DNA of 64,000 bases from Aphelocoma coerulescens (GCF_041296385.1 NC_091013.1:35549975-35613974); one strand, 5' to 3'. Counted from the first letter of the stretch, positions 37,801-51,638 are shown. Notes: a model not told the origin generated them from the letters alone. Numbers and translations: made by a program.

Positions 37801-40800
37801 CTTTTTCCTCACTGACAGGAGTGTACATGGTTAAGCTCAATGTCATCTCTTACTGACATGTTTCTCTTGGCTGGCTTTTTTTCCTATCTCGACTTACATT
37901 TCTTCTTCAAACATGGAATTCTACGTAATTGCCTTTATGATTTTGTGCAATAGTGGGACTGTTACAGAAATACAGGTTCACATGTCAGAAGAATCTCTGT
38001 TTCCAGATACTTAATGCAAAACATCATCTTCCCTCTTGTGAAAACATGAAAGCTGCAATATCACAGCCTGTCTTAGGTGTTTCCAAGGTGGGATCTCCTC
38101 TACAATTCTATCTGTAGTGGGTTCTTTCAGAAGAATTATTTCAATATGCTAATTAGTGTATATCTGAACTGCAAATCCTACATGTCTGGCATACTGGAAT
38201 TTCTTTCATAAAATTCAAGCACTCACTAAAAATTTATGGTGTTACAATGATGTTTTATGGTGGGAAGAAAAACCCAAACAAACCAAACAAAAGCCCTAAC
38301 TGAAAAGCTCTACATTATAAATTTTCATTCTTTTATAAATTTTCACTGACATCAGGTGATCTACCCTCTTTGTACTAAGTACCCATGAGTAAGCTGAGGA
38401 GAGAAGTAGCCTGCTTGATCAGAAGTATTTACAAAGCAAATCTCAAACTATTTCAGCAGTCCTGCAGTGATGCATGTGGAGCTTGATATTCTTTGTGCTG
38501 AAGTCAAAGATACATTTACATCAGTGTGAGGCTTTAGAGAAACAAAATGAAAAAAGAAGGATAGTGATTAAGACCATTGAAGTCGCAGGGGAAGTTGTGC
38601 ATATTGACGTGGACTAAGCCTAGGTAACATGATGTAAGGAACTAGGGCTTACAGGAGGAGGAGATCAAGCAGGCAGATGGAAGAACAGGTAACTGAAGTG
38701 AATTATCAGAAGAATTTACATTGAAAAAGCTATAAATAGCGGTAAATATGACCAGTAACTTGGGAAAAAAAGATGATGGTGATGGTCAGCAATTTAGATA
38801 AGCTTAAAGCAAGATAAAGCATAAGACTTGGAGATGAAATGATTGATATCTTAAGCAGGGGAAAAAAGCAAAGGGGAAAAAAAAACCCCAAGAGAAGTTT
38901 CTGTATTACCCTATTTCTAAGCAGAATATTTCTTATTCCCTTAGGTGTTGCATGAAGCTTCTAGAATACCTTTAAATTTTTTAGATATAACTGAATGTAG
39001 CCAAATCAGAAACAATCTGATACAAAAGTTAAAAAATAAAACAGAAAAAGAGATCATTTGAAAGAATATTTTCAATACAGCCTCTTGCTGAAAGACATAA
39101 AACAGAACATGGAAAACATTTAGCAGATAATGTTTCTGCAGGCCTACAATAGTCTGTTTCAGAGCAGTCAGGATATTTTGCCACTCTATCATGTCAGTCA
39201 GCCTGTGAGACTGAGAATGAGCAATCTGACCAGCTGGAAGCACAACAAAGGACCAGCAGGAACTTTCCTGACAACAACAAAAGATTAAAGGAGATGAACA
39301 ATTGCATTCAGTGTCTGCTTCAGACTTGCAACTGGAGAAGGAATACTGCTGGGGATAAAGAGACCAGAGAAAAACAGAAGGTTTCTATTCTGGACTAGCA
39401 AGGACAGAAATCAAGAATGCACTCAGACTAATCTCCTTTTAGGGAGTCCCAGAACAGGTCTACTGTGCATAGTTTCACCAAAAGGAAGCATCAACACTGA
39501 TCATAGCATATGATCAATGCATACATAGCATTTCCTTTAGGGAGGGAGAATATAAGTATCTTTGAGCTAGGGGAAAAAGCTTTAATAACTTCTGTGAGAA
39601 TGACATATATTATCACCCAGCTTGCGATGTCCTTTGGAGAGCTGTAAAGATGAGGGGTCTCTAGGAAGATGAAAGCTGTGACTAGGAAGCAGCAAGATGA
39701 ACTAGAGTTAAGCAGAAGTAGCTATGGGAAGCCACACAGGTGGAGGCTGTATAATACCCCATTCAAAAGTAATGCACAGGACATAATTCAATGACTATAA
39801 AGAAGAAACACATACACTGTCTTTAAATTCAAAACAAATGACAGTGGAATTGCCTTCATTAGTGCTCAAAATTCTATCAGCTTATAGCTACTTTTGCATG
39901 GCACTTCTGCATTTTCCCAGAGCTCTGAGCTGGGTTCTGCACTGTGTCTGTAAGCAAAATCAGTAATTTCTGAAAGGTGCAGTGGGAAAGATTCTCATGT
40001 ATCTACAACAACCACCTTCATTTTAGCTGCAGGTAATGTTTAGAGAAAACAAACCTGAGATAAAATAGAGCACAGAAGTGATCAGATCATTTAGAGAAAG
40101 TGTATTTGCCCCACTTGGTGAAATCTATTTTCTGGATTTTGCCCAAAAGGGAAAAATGGTGGCTTAGTCAATGAGCACTTCTGTTTCTAGAACAAACTGC
40201 TTTGAGTTGATTAATATCCTTGACAGCATTGGAGAGGGAAATTATTAGAATATGATATTTTGAAGTATTACCTTGGAATTTTAAGCGTATGTCCCAATAA
40301 TCTGAGACGAAATAATTCAGCTCTCTAGGTATTATTGGCTCAGAGTAAGGATACTAAAGTTTAATTAGAATACCTAAATTGTACTTCTCTTTCAAATTAT
40401 ACGGCTTTTACAAAACATACACTGTAGTTTAAAGCAAAACCATACATTTGTTATGATTGCATTAATGTTAGGCAGAGTTACAACACATTACAAAAAGGAT
40501 TTAGTTAAAAGTAATGTACAGCACAACTGCTAGAGAAAATTCACCAGCATAGGTGTTTTTAAAAATATATCCAGTGAAAAAACTCTTCTTTGTAGATAAT
40601 ACAGCATATTGTGTATTTAGGCTTCTACTGAAAATTTACTTCTGCTTGTCTCATCTGTTGAGATGTGAAGGTCTGTTCTGTCATTCACATTCAATCAATC
40701 TACTCACATTGACTTAATGAAGAGAAAAGTACCAAAAGTACTATTCAACCAATTTGGACACTGAGTACATAATTTTCAAGAGAGATCAGACTTCCTGAAT

Positions 40801-42403
40801 TAATGTTTCTCCTTTCATCTTCATACAAGAGTGCAATTGTCACAGATGCAGAGTATTGAACGACAGAGTCAACCCTAATCTAATAGAGTATTGGGAATAT
40901 TGGGTATTTATTAATTGAATCATTTAGTTATGTAAAAAGAATAATGCACAGATAGGCCATCCTTTGGATGCACAGACCCTGTACACAATACATGCAAGAT
41001 TTCTCCAAGGCTGAATTTCCAGGCTCTGTGTATTACCAGAATTAAAGAAGGAAAAAAAGAAGCTAGAGGCATTTGAAAAGCATGACAGGTTGAAGAAATC
41101 ATCTGCATACCATCTATATGACACAGCTAGAATAAGTCCAGGAGTGTTCACCCAGCTGCAGCCTAAGGGATCTGTCATGCAGCCAGCTGCTGCTGCTATT
41201 TGACATCTGGGATCTGTAACTGGCATTGAGAAGAAAAAAAACTTTAAAAAAAGAAGACTGGGAAAATAACTGAAGAGTTATGTGAGGTTAACAACACCAC
41301 CAAAAAAATTCTCTACCTCTCCCAACACTAGAAGTATTTCTAAAGAAATAAGTAAATTTTATTGCCAAGGATGGAGCCTCTGGGCACTGCATGCCTACAG
41401 TGCACAAAGGAAAGGTCAAACAACTCCTGGCAAATGAGTGTAATACAGTGAAACTCTTATAGAAACCCATTCAATACTGCTAAAAGCAGCACCATATGCC
41501 CACATCTGACCAGCAGTTTTGTTACTTACAGCTCCATTTGCAAAGATTACCACAGCTAATTCATTCCGTGGGGTGAGAGCTCCTGGTTAAGGCTGACTCA
41601 GTAGTCTCAAGCATTATGCCAAGGGTACCCAATTCTCCACACAGAGGAAACCTCAGCCTGATTTCCCCTGCCTGCTTAGCAGCATTCACTGGGCAAGTAG
41701 AGAGAAGTGCAATCAGTGAAGTGACTTCCCTGAGAATCAGCAGAGCTGGGGGAAGAAGAAACCACCTTGCCAAGGAAATGCCCTTTGCACTAAAGCCTGG
41801 ATCCTCCTACCACACCAGGGACCAGGTGCACAGCATCTATGGGGTAATGCAGATGTGTGCGTTCGGGGTTTCAGTGTTTTGCAAGTCTCTATGAAAGACA
41901 ATGAAACTGTCAGTCAGTACTTCCAGATCACTGCACTGCAGCTTCCCTGTCTGTGTCCTGAGCACTTCATCAAAGGTTACTCTCTCTGTCTGAAGAGCTT
42001 CTCATCCTCATATGACCCCCTCTTCCTCTCATGACTGAGAGCACTTGAGATACGCATGATTCAGAGAAGCCTACATGAAATCCCAAAAGCTTTACTAAGT
42101 GTAATTTTATAGAAGCAAATTGCCTGCTTCTCCGAGCTGGATCAGCAATGTTTCCCCCATCAACCTGCAAGGCAAGTGAAGCTTTGAACTGCTGCAGTGA
42201 TTCTCTGAGAGAGATCTCACTGGAAAAGATCATAGGTGGGAAAAAAAAAGAATTCTGTGCCCCTGCACGTGTTTCTGTAGCAGTTTCTATATTTATATTT
42301 TTGGGGAACTAACTCTGGGCCAGATTTTGTCACTGCTATTCACAGTGAAGAGTATCTCACTGCACAAATAGTCCTGAGGGACTATACTGAGGCAGTCTGG
42401 ATC

Positions 42404-42724
42404 ATGTTGAAGAGCTCTTTCCGCTGTGAGAAATTTATTTTTCTGTCTGGCTTAAAGATGGCTTCAGCTGAACTATTCATAGCATTCATGGTGGTGGCAG
42501 CCTGCGACCTTTACATGGGAAGGAACATATCTGCCAAGGGTCCTCTGCTTATGGAAGGGGCAGATGACACCACTTTGAGCTTGGAGCATCTGCATGAAAT
42601 AGGGAGTGAGAAAGGTAAGGCATATCTGCATTACAGTGATGCTGCTCGCAGGCACCATGCCAGCAAGTACAGACACAGCACTCTGCATATCTCTGCAGAA
42701 CAGACAAAACATTCCAGACAATGA
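42404..42724 (+). other. Antisense open frame with good start context and an internal donor-like site
   Basis: An ATG at 42404 and a second in-frame ATG at 42458 open this frame; the second has A at -3 and G at +4 (AAGATGG). The peptide from the second start, MASAELFIAFMVVAACDLY, looks like a signal or anchor segment. At 42614-42620 the sequence AAAG|GTAAGG resembles a splice donor, so 42404-42614 could be an exon of an antisense transcript. I recognise no homologue, and a frame of this length is common by chance. Confidence 0.15.
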
Positions 42725-43737
42725 AGACTTGGCCTTTGCTCTTGGCATCAGACAACTTACAGTGTTGTGCTAGCCTGGAAATTACATTTTTGGAAGCTAC
42801 AGAACTGACAGCTGTATCTAACATGTACAGATGATACTGAGTACATGCACTAGAAGTGTGCTTCTGTATGAAGCTTGGATGCTGGAGCCAGGGCCATCAC
42901 ACCAGCAGTCTTTCACAGAGGTAAGGGCTTCCTCTTGAGGCAGTAAGGCAAATCCCACTGCACAAAGAAAACACTCAAACATGCATAAGGCATGACTAAG
43001 CATATTTATAGATAACAGGTAGATGAATAGATCAACCACAAAAGTAAGACCTAAAATTTTTGTGTTTTCCTTTAAGCATACCTACATTTCTCTGAAATCT
43101 TACATAGCAGAGTATCTCATTGATGAACAGCTATTATTTGACACAACTAGAAGGCAGTTTAGATGCCCAGAGATTTTACTGTGTCTCTAGCTTAAGCAAG
43201 ACTCAGGCAGAGGAACTGAAATGGGGAAAAATATCAGTTGTTTGTGCTTGGCCTTAAGGCACAACCATCAAAAACCATTTTGGAGCCTCAATGCAGATTT
43301 TAACTCACAGATCATGTACCCTGGCACATTTACACCAACCAACATGATAGAGAAAAGAACAGGTTCACCACTGGCTCAATTCAGAAGACCCATGGGGTCT
43401 TAGAACTGTTCACCAGAAACACAGAGAGGTATATAAAAATGCACTGTGTAATTCCAGGACATTCAGGAAAAAAAAAAATCCCTGAACACAGTGATGTGTT
43501 CCTGTTACAAAGATTTATAACTGGCTAGGCCATTGAAAAAATCTGATGGGTCCTTATCTAAACCATTTACTTCATAAATGGCACAAATTATTTCATTCCA
43601 TTTACAGTTTCATTCAGTGATCCAAGCTACCCCAGCCCCCAGAATAAAACCAAAACTAGAGGAAGAACAGACTCTTAGCATTCCAAAGGTTAAGCCATCC
43701 CTTCTGTGCCTCTGATCAATAATGGTCATGCCCTGGC

Positions 43738-44195
43738 TGTGTTTAGGTTGGGCTCAAATCCTGGCTGACGCATACTGAGTCCAGACAAATTTCACCCAGG
43801 TTGAAGGGTAAGGGACTGGCTGGCACGCAACACACAGAAACTGTGGAAAAGGAAAACTCTTTGGGTTCAGGGGTGCAAAAAAATCTGCCTGGTTGGTTTC
43901 GGGTGAGGGCAGGGGCTGGCTGGTAAACAGAACCTTGGACCAGGTTGCGGCCTTTCTCTTGTGGGTCCTCAAACATTCCAGCCCAATAGGCTAAATGGAT
44001 CAAGACACAAGATCAAGGATAAGGAGGGGGAGCTAAGCAGATTTCTTTCTGCTAAGGGTTACCCATGTCTAATGGCTTTGCTGGACTGGGCCCAGATACC
44101 CTAGAATACATCTCTCTTGAGTTTGTCTGGACGTGGTAGGTGTATTATTTGTTAAATTACTCTCTTCCTTATCTCATATTAAAAAAAAAAGTTTA
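43738..44195 (+). mobile_element. Possible LTR-like element, second type
   Basis: This is a block with GC-richer composition than its flanks. It runs from about TGTTTAGGTTGGGCTC through a G/T-rich middle and TGGGCCCAGATACCC to a T/A-rich tail with TCATATTAAAA. The beginning with TG, the composition and the length suggest an endogenous retroviral LTR. I found no target-site duplication, no clear CA end and no internal viral reading frames. Boundaries are guesses; it could be ordinary unique sequence. Confidence 0.25.
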
Positions 44196-44250
44196 TAAAT
44201 TTTCCTACAAAGAGACAGAAACTGTTTTGTAGCAGATTTAAATACTTCTA

Positions 44251-44294
<44 letters not shown>
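44251..44294 (+). repeat. (TATC)11 microsatellite, GATA on the minus strand
   Basis: Eleven uninterrupted TATC units. Perfect GATA/TATC arrays of this length are usually highly polymorphic. It immediately follows the possible LTR-like block. Confidence 0.97.
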
Positions 44295-44296
<2 letters not shown>

Positions 44297-47200
44297 CCTG
44301 GGAACCTTTAACCTGTTCTTTCTCTAATTCCAACAAACACTTGTCCTCCCTGTAAAGGGCTGAATTATGCACGGCTGCAAAGACACAGAAAGAAGGGAGG
44401 CGATCAGTTAGCTAGAGTTGCCTAGAGGTCAGCTGTCTAGCTCCACCTAGATACTTAGGCTGCCCACCTTAAAAGAGCTGTCTCAGGTGCAGAAATTGCC
44501 TTTTAGATGTGCCAGTCTCTCTCCTGTTACTAGTGAAGGTGCTTGGGTAAAGAGCTTAAAGGACTCAACCAGGTCTCAAACAGCTGAGGCTGGTGAGGAG
44601 ATCATAGTGCCGGGGAACACAGCGCAGGACCACAAGAGCTGGAGTTCAAGCTGCCAAAATCATCTTCACCAGCAGCACCAATTGTCGGTTTCCATTTTTC
44701 CTCATGGCCTGCCAAAGGGCACTCCAGTTTCCCAGGACCAGTTCAGGTGAGTTTTGTCCTACAGTCAAGTGCAGCCAACATGCGTGAGCCGCAGTGACAC
44801 AGTGGAGCTGCTTTCCACACAGTGGTCACTGCTGAAACTGAGCGGGAGGAGGGCTTGCCCAGCCCACCAGTTACTGCTGCTTCCCACAGCTCTTCCCACC
44901 AGCTCCCAGGCACTGGTGGTTTAGACACGCTGACTGTCCAAGCTATGCCTCGGAGACACTTCAGCAAGTGTGAAGACCACAAGTTACTCAACACAGTCCA
45001 CAAAGGCTTTCTCACTCACTGAGTTTAAGCAATAGCACAGATGGGGTTAGACAGAATGACCATAGCGTGTCCAACATTAGCTATGCCAGAGGACTGTTTC
45101 TAAAGGGGATATCATGCTGACTAATGAAAGGCCTTGCTTCTTTCGCGGAATAAAAAATGCGTGAAGTATGCCTGAGCTCCTTCCTCACAAAAGGATCTGT
45201 TGCTACATGAATGAGGAAAGACATACATGCTCCCTGTCTCCTAACATCTTTGGAATAAAAATACCTAAAACCTGTACCTGGAATAAATTGTTCATACCAA
45301 ATGAGATCTTTACACCAGATGAAACTGCGGTTTTGATTAAGCAGGGTGGATGAGATGCCTCATACAAACCTTTAGTATATATACCTCCCTGTAAACCCAC
45401 ATTGCTAGCTCTTGAAATCTCCAACTTTCATAATGCTGAAATATGATTTTATCCCTTGATCACCTTGATCAGAAATTCAAGAATATCAATATTTCATACA
45501 ACATACATTCACCATATTCTACCCCACCTCCTGTGGAATATTTTAAAAACCACTCAAGCCCGTAATGTGTATGACTTGATGACCACTTCTAATTCAAGTA
45601 ATTTGGTGGGAGCGTGTCATAGCATACCCTAGCTATCCAGAACTGAGTAGCTTTCCACAGTTTCCAGATTTCCTCCCTGGAAAAACAAAGGTGACAGTCA
45701 GCATTGATATGTGCCTCTGGCTTACCCTGACACAGGAGGTGGATGCCACCAGTCAGATGCACCTTCTTGGTCATTTAGTTTACACATTAGTTACTATTTA
45801 CTTCAGGAACAATTGGGATCAGATTGTATTTCTCAGCCTCAGAAAGCCATGTGGATATATTACCCAAAGTCATGACATGGGTAGGCACTATATAACAGGC
45901 ACCTTAACTGAGCCTATTACAGTCTAAACATTCCTAAATAGGCCCAAGGCTCTTTGATCTTGGAGATGAAAGAACAACATGATTCAAAAATCTAAGTTAG
46001 GCACTTCAAAAAGCTGAAGTTAGGCCTGGCAACAGCAGGCAATTTTTTTAATAGCAGTAATTAATAACCACTTCATAACACACATGATATATTCTTCCTA
46101 AGTTGCATCAGATGTAGTCTTGGGGCCTCTTTTTCTCTTCCCATAAAGATCTGAGGAAAGGTCTGCTGACCATCTTATCTTACATCTCACTGGATCAAAT
46201 TTTTTCAGTATATTGCATGATTTTTTTTTTTTGAGAAAATAAACATTTGAGAAGAAACACTGAGATTTATTAATTTGCTTATAGTATGCATGAAAATTAA
46301 AATGAACATTTTAAATCATGCATTTACTATGAAACTATTTCACTGACACAACTCTGTTTCCTCCCATGCTTTGCTGGTGCCCACGTTTTCCCTCCTGCAC
46401 AGCAAAAAAATAGCTAAACCTCCACTTCTGTCATTATACATTTTAACATCTCCCAGTTTCTGTCTGATCTATTACAAATGTGCAGTTTGAAAGGCTCTAC
46501 TCAGAAACTGAATTTGAGTTAAAAACCAAACCATTATTTAGGTAAGCATCTGTACTTTTCCCTCAGTCACTGGAGGGAGAATACTTGAGGGCATAGAAGT
46601 TCTAAAGTGTGATAAGGCCTCTTGTTTCCTATTTCCTCCAGACCCCTTCAAAGTCTTTCAGCAAGTCTGAAGGAAACAAGGCAGGGAAGAATACATTCTA
46701 TGGGGCAATGTTTCTATGGGATCTTCACAAAAACATTGTACCTTTGTTCTGGAGCTCCACCACAAAGAATTGTTCAAACATGGCAAAGATGGGTAATATG
46801 CTGCAACATCTTAGGCAGGAAAGCTTATCCTACAGGTGGATCAAGGAGTCCAGGTGTTTGGAAAGCTGTCCCCTGCCTCCTCCAAGGATTCCAAAATCAC
46901 ATACTAATTCTGGAGCTTTTTCAAACCACCTTGTTAAAACACCTGGGCTCTCTCAGCTCCTTCTGCTAGATATTGCCACGGGGGAGTATTACATATTCCT
47001 TGTGTGCCTTGATACAATTCAAAAAAGTAAGTGATCATTGACAATATGAGAGCCTGGCATTCTCAATCAAGATCATATCAGCTCATAAAAGAGATTTTTT
47101 CTTTTATTCCTGCCAGTTCTTAATTAAAACAGGTAAAGTAAACACGTAAGTGCTAAAATTGAATTTGGAAAGGCTGAAATTCCCAAACACAAGCTGTTAT

Positions 47201-48677
47201 TGACATGTTACAGAAGAAACAAAATATTACTTCCTTTATGAGTTTTCACTTTTGGCTTACATAAGAAAAGATTAATATCAAGCCAAAATAAGCCTCAATT
47301 TATAATTCTCCTCACAGTGAAATTTACTCACACAGTGAAATTTAGATCAGCACTGTAATGATAAATAGCATTAAAAAAAATTCCAAAGAATGAAGCCTAC
47401 TCATGAATTCAGAGGCTGACTGTAATTAAAAAGTCCCACATTTGCTCATCTTTAGAAACCATTCCTGTATCTCATCCACACTGCTCTGCTTTCTACGACT
47501 TTCACAAAATGAGCCAGGATTCTGAAATGACCATTTAGTCAGCAATTTATATCACTCTTGAAACAGAATATGGAGATTCAATACCAACTGCTGTTTATTT
47601 ATTGTATTAAAAAACTTGAAAGATCTGTGTGTATACAGTTAATGTGTTCAATATAAGCAGCAGCTCTCCAGTTGCAGTTGACTTCACAGTCATTCCTGAG
47701 CTATTCCACCATTATTATTGCTTCCCTAGGCTTGGATCTATTTCTTGAAACTCTCCCTAGAGAGTTAAAAATATGAGATAAAATCCTCTTTTCCATGAAA
47801 GAGCAACTCAAAAATCTTGCATTTATCTAGTCTTCTACCTTCATGTTAGTACCTGCATCCCTTTCAGTTCAACATATCTAGGTTAAAGTCATATGTCACA
47901 GTATTCACAAAACCTTTACAAAGCCTTCTGATGTTCTTGCTGACAACTTATGGCTCCCTGACTCCTTCTCTTACCCCAACAAAAAGGAAAAAAACAACCT
48001 CCAAGTTTATCCAACTTTTTCTACATATATCCTTGCTGCATTCACTTAAAATTAGCTTCACTTTCCAGACAAGGTTTCCAACCAGTCGATAGAGCATTCC
48101 CATTGCTCTGTGTCTAACTGCTTGCTCTTCCATCTTCTCAGCAGACTTGACACCCACACACTGAGGTAGGTAATATACAGGAGGACTCCTGAATAAAATA
48201 CCCTTTTTCCAAAGATGCTACACAGCAGCAGCTTGCATCCTAGCACTCTACCTTCTTGTGCCTTCAGCTCCTTGCTTTTGCAACCTGCAAGCTTCATTCT
48301 TCAGTTCCACTGAGCTTAATACAACTGTTATTATAAGATGGGGTTGATTTGAGGCAAAGGCACTGGCTATTTCCAAGTCATGCTTGCTTGTTTTATTTGA
48401 GCATTTGCTGTTCTGTACACACATCACGAGAAAGACAACCAAACAAACAAACAAAAAGCCAAGCCCAGGTTTTCAGTGCCAGGTTTGTTTGGACCCCAAG
48501 GAGAACCTTTCCCTATGCACCTGACTCTGAGGCTGACTGATGGCTCTGTTCACCAGGAGCAGTCATTGCCTCTGCCTGCTGCCAGTTCTAAGCACTCTCC
48601 AGAAAAACGCAGTGGTTCATTTGCTTCATACCCAAACAAGTGCTAGGTGTTAGGAATTTTCTGTAAAGCAGGCTGAA
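44295..48677. other. Intronic sequence without recognised genes
   Basis: A GC-moderate patch lies at about 44.48-44.96 kb, with short overlapping frames of no recognised family. A T12 run is at 46221-46232. An open frame from 46609 to 47034 begins at GTG rather than ATG and is probably chance. A short direct repeat, CACAGTGAAATTTA, occurs twice around 47.31-47.35 kb. Confidence 0.5.
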
Positions 48678-48684
48678 CAGACAG

Positions 48685-48850
48685 GTGGTGAAAGTTGCTG
48701 ACAACACAGAAATACTTAGCTTAACAGAGGCTTGGGAGGATCATTAGGAACTTCCTGAAAGACAGAGCGAAAGTGCGCAATTAGACAACACTTAACAGGA
48801 GAATGATTGCAGATATGTGCAAGGTGTTGCTCCCAAGCAGAGAAAAATAA
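48685..48850 (+). mobile_element. Probable ancient CR1-like LINE remnant (reverse transcriptase C-terminal side)
   Basis: Conceptual translation gives KVADNTEILSL near 48688, then an in-frame stop, then ELPERQ, and after a frame change MCKVLLPSREK near 48817. The order matches the LINE layout in which an FADDT-like motif is followed, about 40 residues later, by a KCKVLHLG-like motif. The nucleotides GCAATTAGACAACA and GATATGTGCAAGGT fit the CR1/L3-type pattern I recall. It is decayed by a stop and a frameshift. Ends are approximate, and no CR1 3' end is seen nearby. Confidence 0.4.
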
Positions 48851-50813
48851 ACAATGTCCTGGAAGAGTGTGACCTCTTCAGAATAAGAAGCTCATTAAAG
48901 GAAGGACTGCAAAATGCCTGCAACTGTGTGTGTATGGGGGGAAGGGGTGTGTAGCACGAAGCAACTGAGATCATTGATTTGTTGCCTGTAACTACCATGA
49001 ATAAAAGAAAACAGCAGTTACAGAGACTATTTTTGGCTTGATTTCATCCTTAATACAGAAAAGACTGGTTCAGCTTCATTGCACTGGAACTGCAAGCTGT
49101 TGGGAACACACAAGAATCCAGCTGTTTGTCAGGCAATGTGTAGACAAAAGGTGACTGAAACCAGCTAATAGCCAACCTTTACAGGCTACTCTCCCTGCAA
49201 ATTAGTCCGGTGCTATGCAGTGTTTTCTAAGCAGTCAGACTGATTAGCATATATGAACTCTGGCATATACAGAAATCACACCACTATTCAGTGCTACACA
49301 GGCTAAATAAGGGTTTAGAAGCTTTCAAATAATCCTTGCAATTAACTGTAAATTCATTGAAAACAAAAATATTACAAGGCACGCATTTTAAAATATGAAG
49401 CTGAATTACAGTTTTTACTGACTGAAGAAATAGAGAAATTTAGTTTGTGGATCTTTTAGTAGTAAGTGCGTACATGGGAGGAAATAGCAGCTGCCTGCAC
49501 ACTTATTATGATTCAGACTTGAAGAGCCATGAGACTCTCCTCCCAGCACAAATTTATGGCCAACTAGGATCAAAATTCTGGCCTTCCTGAAGCACCTCTG
49601 AGTGACTGTCCAGATGAATTGCTGGAATTGTCACTTGCCTGATAAATCTAAAGCAAGCTTCTAATTAAGGCAGTACAATAAACAGAAATATTTGAAATGT
49701 TTGAAAACGATGAGGTAGAATCCCTGATTGCATTCAAGTCAATTGTAAGCTTACCATTGTTTTCAAGAAGAGATGGAATTACAGCCCTAAACCCCATTTT
49801 TTTTAGAAGGCTATAATACTCCCACCACAAGGGTTAGAAGCAACAATCAAGTGGCTTTGTGAGTCATGTTTATTGAATGTAATCATAGAAACTGTTAGGC
49901 ACAGAATGCTTGACATTTCTTCTTAGTCCTGCATAAATGACAAGTTCTTTTCTGACCATACTCTTATATCTATTTTCCTTTAATGTTGACTTGTCAAGGA
50001 GTTACTTGGCCCCTAGCAGGGAAGAATACAGTTCAACTTAAAAGAACAAGAAAAAAAAAAGTCAGGAAAGGGAAAGTAACATAAAGGGTTTTTTTTCTCA
50101 TTCTGCCTTCCTAAAGCTCCAGTGTGGTTTCACAGGTTTCTACCTGCTTGCTGTCCATGTCCAGAATGAAAACAAAACCACTAAAAGAGCTTCCCAGGTT
50201 TTAATAATGCTTGGGAATTGGGTCAATATATGCTGCCGATAGAAGCACTTCAAATGCACCTGCTACAAAAGAGAGGGGGAAGAATGAACTGGGCTCAGTA
50301 GTGGTGACCTGTAATGCCCTTTCAGCCTCTGTTGTATAAAACACCTTGAGCAGCACGAGCCTCCAGTCCCTAGATAGCAGGGGAAAGCCCTGTGTCCCCA
50401 TGCCATGAATGGAGGCTTTGGATGTCCTTCCTCGTAGCATAACTCAGGGGCTTTCCTTGCTAACCTAGAGAAGGAGACAATGTTTGAGTTTATCTGTGCA
50501 AGAGACAACCAAAAAGCTCCCATGTCAAAGGCAAAGAGAGCCACACTGACAAGGAACTTGTTGGGGGCAGTGATTAAAATACATAGATGGATAAGTAGAG
50601 GTTAAGTTCTTGCCTTTAAATTTCTGTGTCTGCCCACTGATACCTATTTCTGCCTTGCATTTGGCAGTCAAACTCAGAATTTGCAGTTCCGAGATATATA
50701 AAAAAAAAAAGGAAGCCAGAAATATTTAGAAACACATACAGAACTTGAGAAGGAAGGTTTGGGAAAAGGACAGAGGGATGATTCAGTGGGAATGGAGATA
50801 CCAGGGAGACATG

Positions 50814-50897
50814 GAGATGAAGAAGGCAGGAACACAGGAAGAGAGGAAAACCCCTGAGATGAAGAGGGCAGGAACACAGGAAGAGAGGAAAACCCCT
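50814..50897 (+). repeat. 42-bp unit duplicated in tandem
   Basis: Two adjacent 42-nt copies (50814-50855 and 50856-50897) begin GAGATGAAGA and GAGATGAAGA/G and end AGGAAAACCCCT. They differ at a single base (GAAGAAGGC against GAAGAGGGC). The near identity implies a recent duplication. The unit is purine-rich. Confidence 0.95.
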
Positions 50898-51546
50898 GAA
50901 TAGTTATTTCATCCCCTTCAGAGAAAATTAGCTTAATGATTCAGTCACTCTTTTCTGCTTTTCAGTTGAATAATAATGGAAGTTATCTTTTGGGCTTTTC
51001 CCACGGCTAGCATGATACCTCTTCCTAGGACAAAAACACCCACTGGACATAACATGTCACTCTTACTTCGTATTTTTAATTTGACAGCTTTGAAATTAAT
51101 TTAACAGCATAGTTTCCAGAGAAAAGATATCATGCAACCCATATCATCCATGTGTACTCTTCCAATCCTATATAAAATCAATGAAGGAACTTGTTTTTCC
51201 TGATTGGGCAGTAGGTTTATGTCTCCATCTGAGAAGCCAGCTAAAGAGAAACTAAAAAACAGCACAGTGGATGAAAATGGCAAATCACACTGTTCCATTT
51301 AAAAATGTGCCACTTTTCTGACTGTACAAGCACCATTAACCTGGGATTATTTTTAAAATTGAAAATGAAAAGGCACAATAAAACAACAAAAGTTGTTCCC
51401 ATTGATATTTACTGCTGGTTTGCAGTATGCAAACCACAGAATGCAAAGCAACTCCTATGAGTACACTAGTACCATCTTAAACATAATATGAAACAGCAAG
51501 ATATGTGTTACAAAGCTGTATTTTCCATTCTATAGAATTTTTTTTT

Positions 51547-51638
51547 AAAAGAGAGATGGAAAAGGAGAGTGAGAGTAAGGAAAAGAGGGGAGTTAGGCAA
51601 AGAGAAAGGGAAAAGAGTGACAGAGACAGAGATGGAAA
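51547..51638 (+). repeat. Purine-rich (GA)-type tract
   Basis: About 90 nt composed mostly of A and G, with GAGAGA, GGAAAAG and GACAGAGACAGAG units and a few pyrimidine breaks. It sits next to a T-run at 51539-51546. It makes spurious charged open frames on the plus strand. Confidence 0.75.

Larger units (their letters stand above)
30204..42403. other. Intronic sequence without recognised genes
   Basis: Mostly AT-rich sequence. Besides the alternating tract at 32.6 kb and the long open run at 34 kb there is a GC-richer patch at about 33.33-33.57 kb. From 35 to 41 kb I see no long open frame, no recognisable repeat and no strong compositional feature. Confidence 0.55.

Noticed and set aside
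46609..47034. 141-codon open frame
   Set aside because: It starts at GTG, has no homology I recognise, and overlaps another open frame of similar length.
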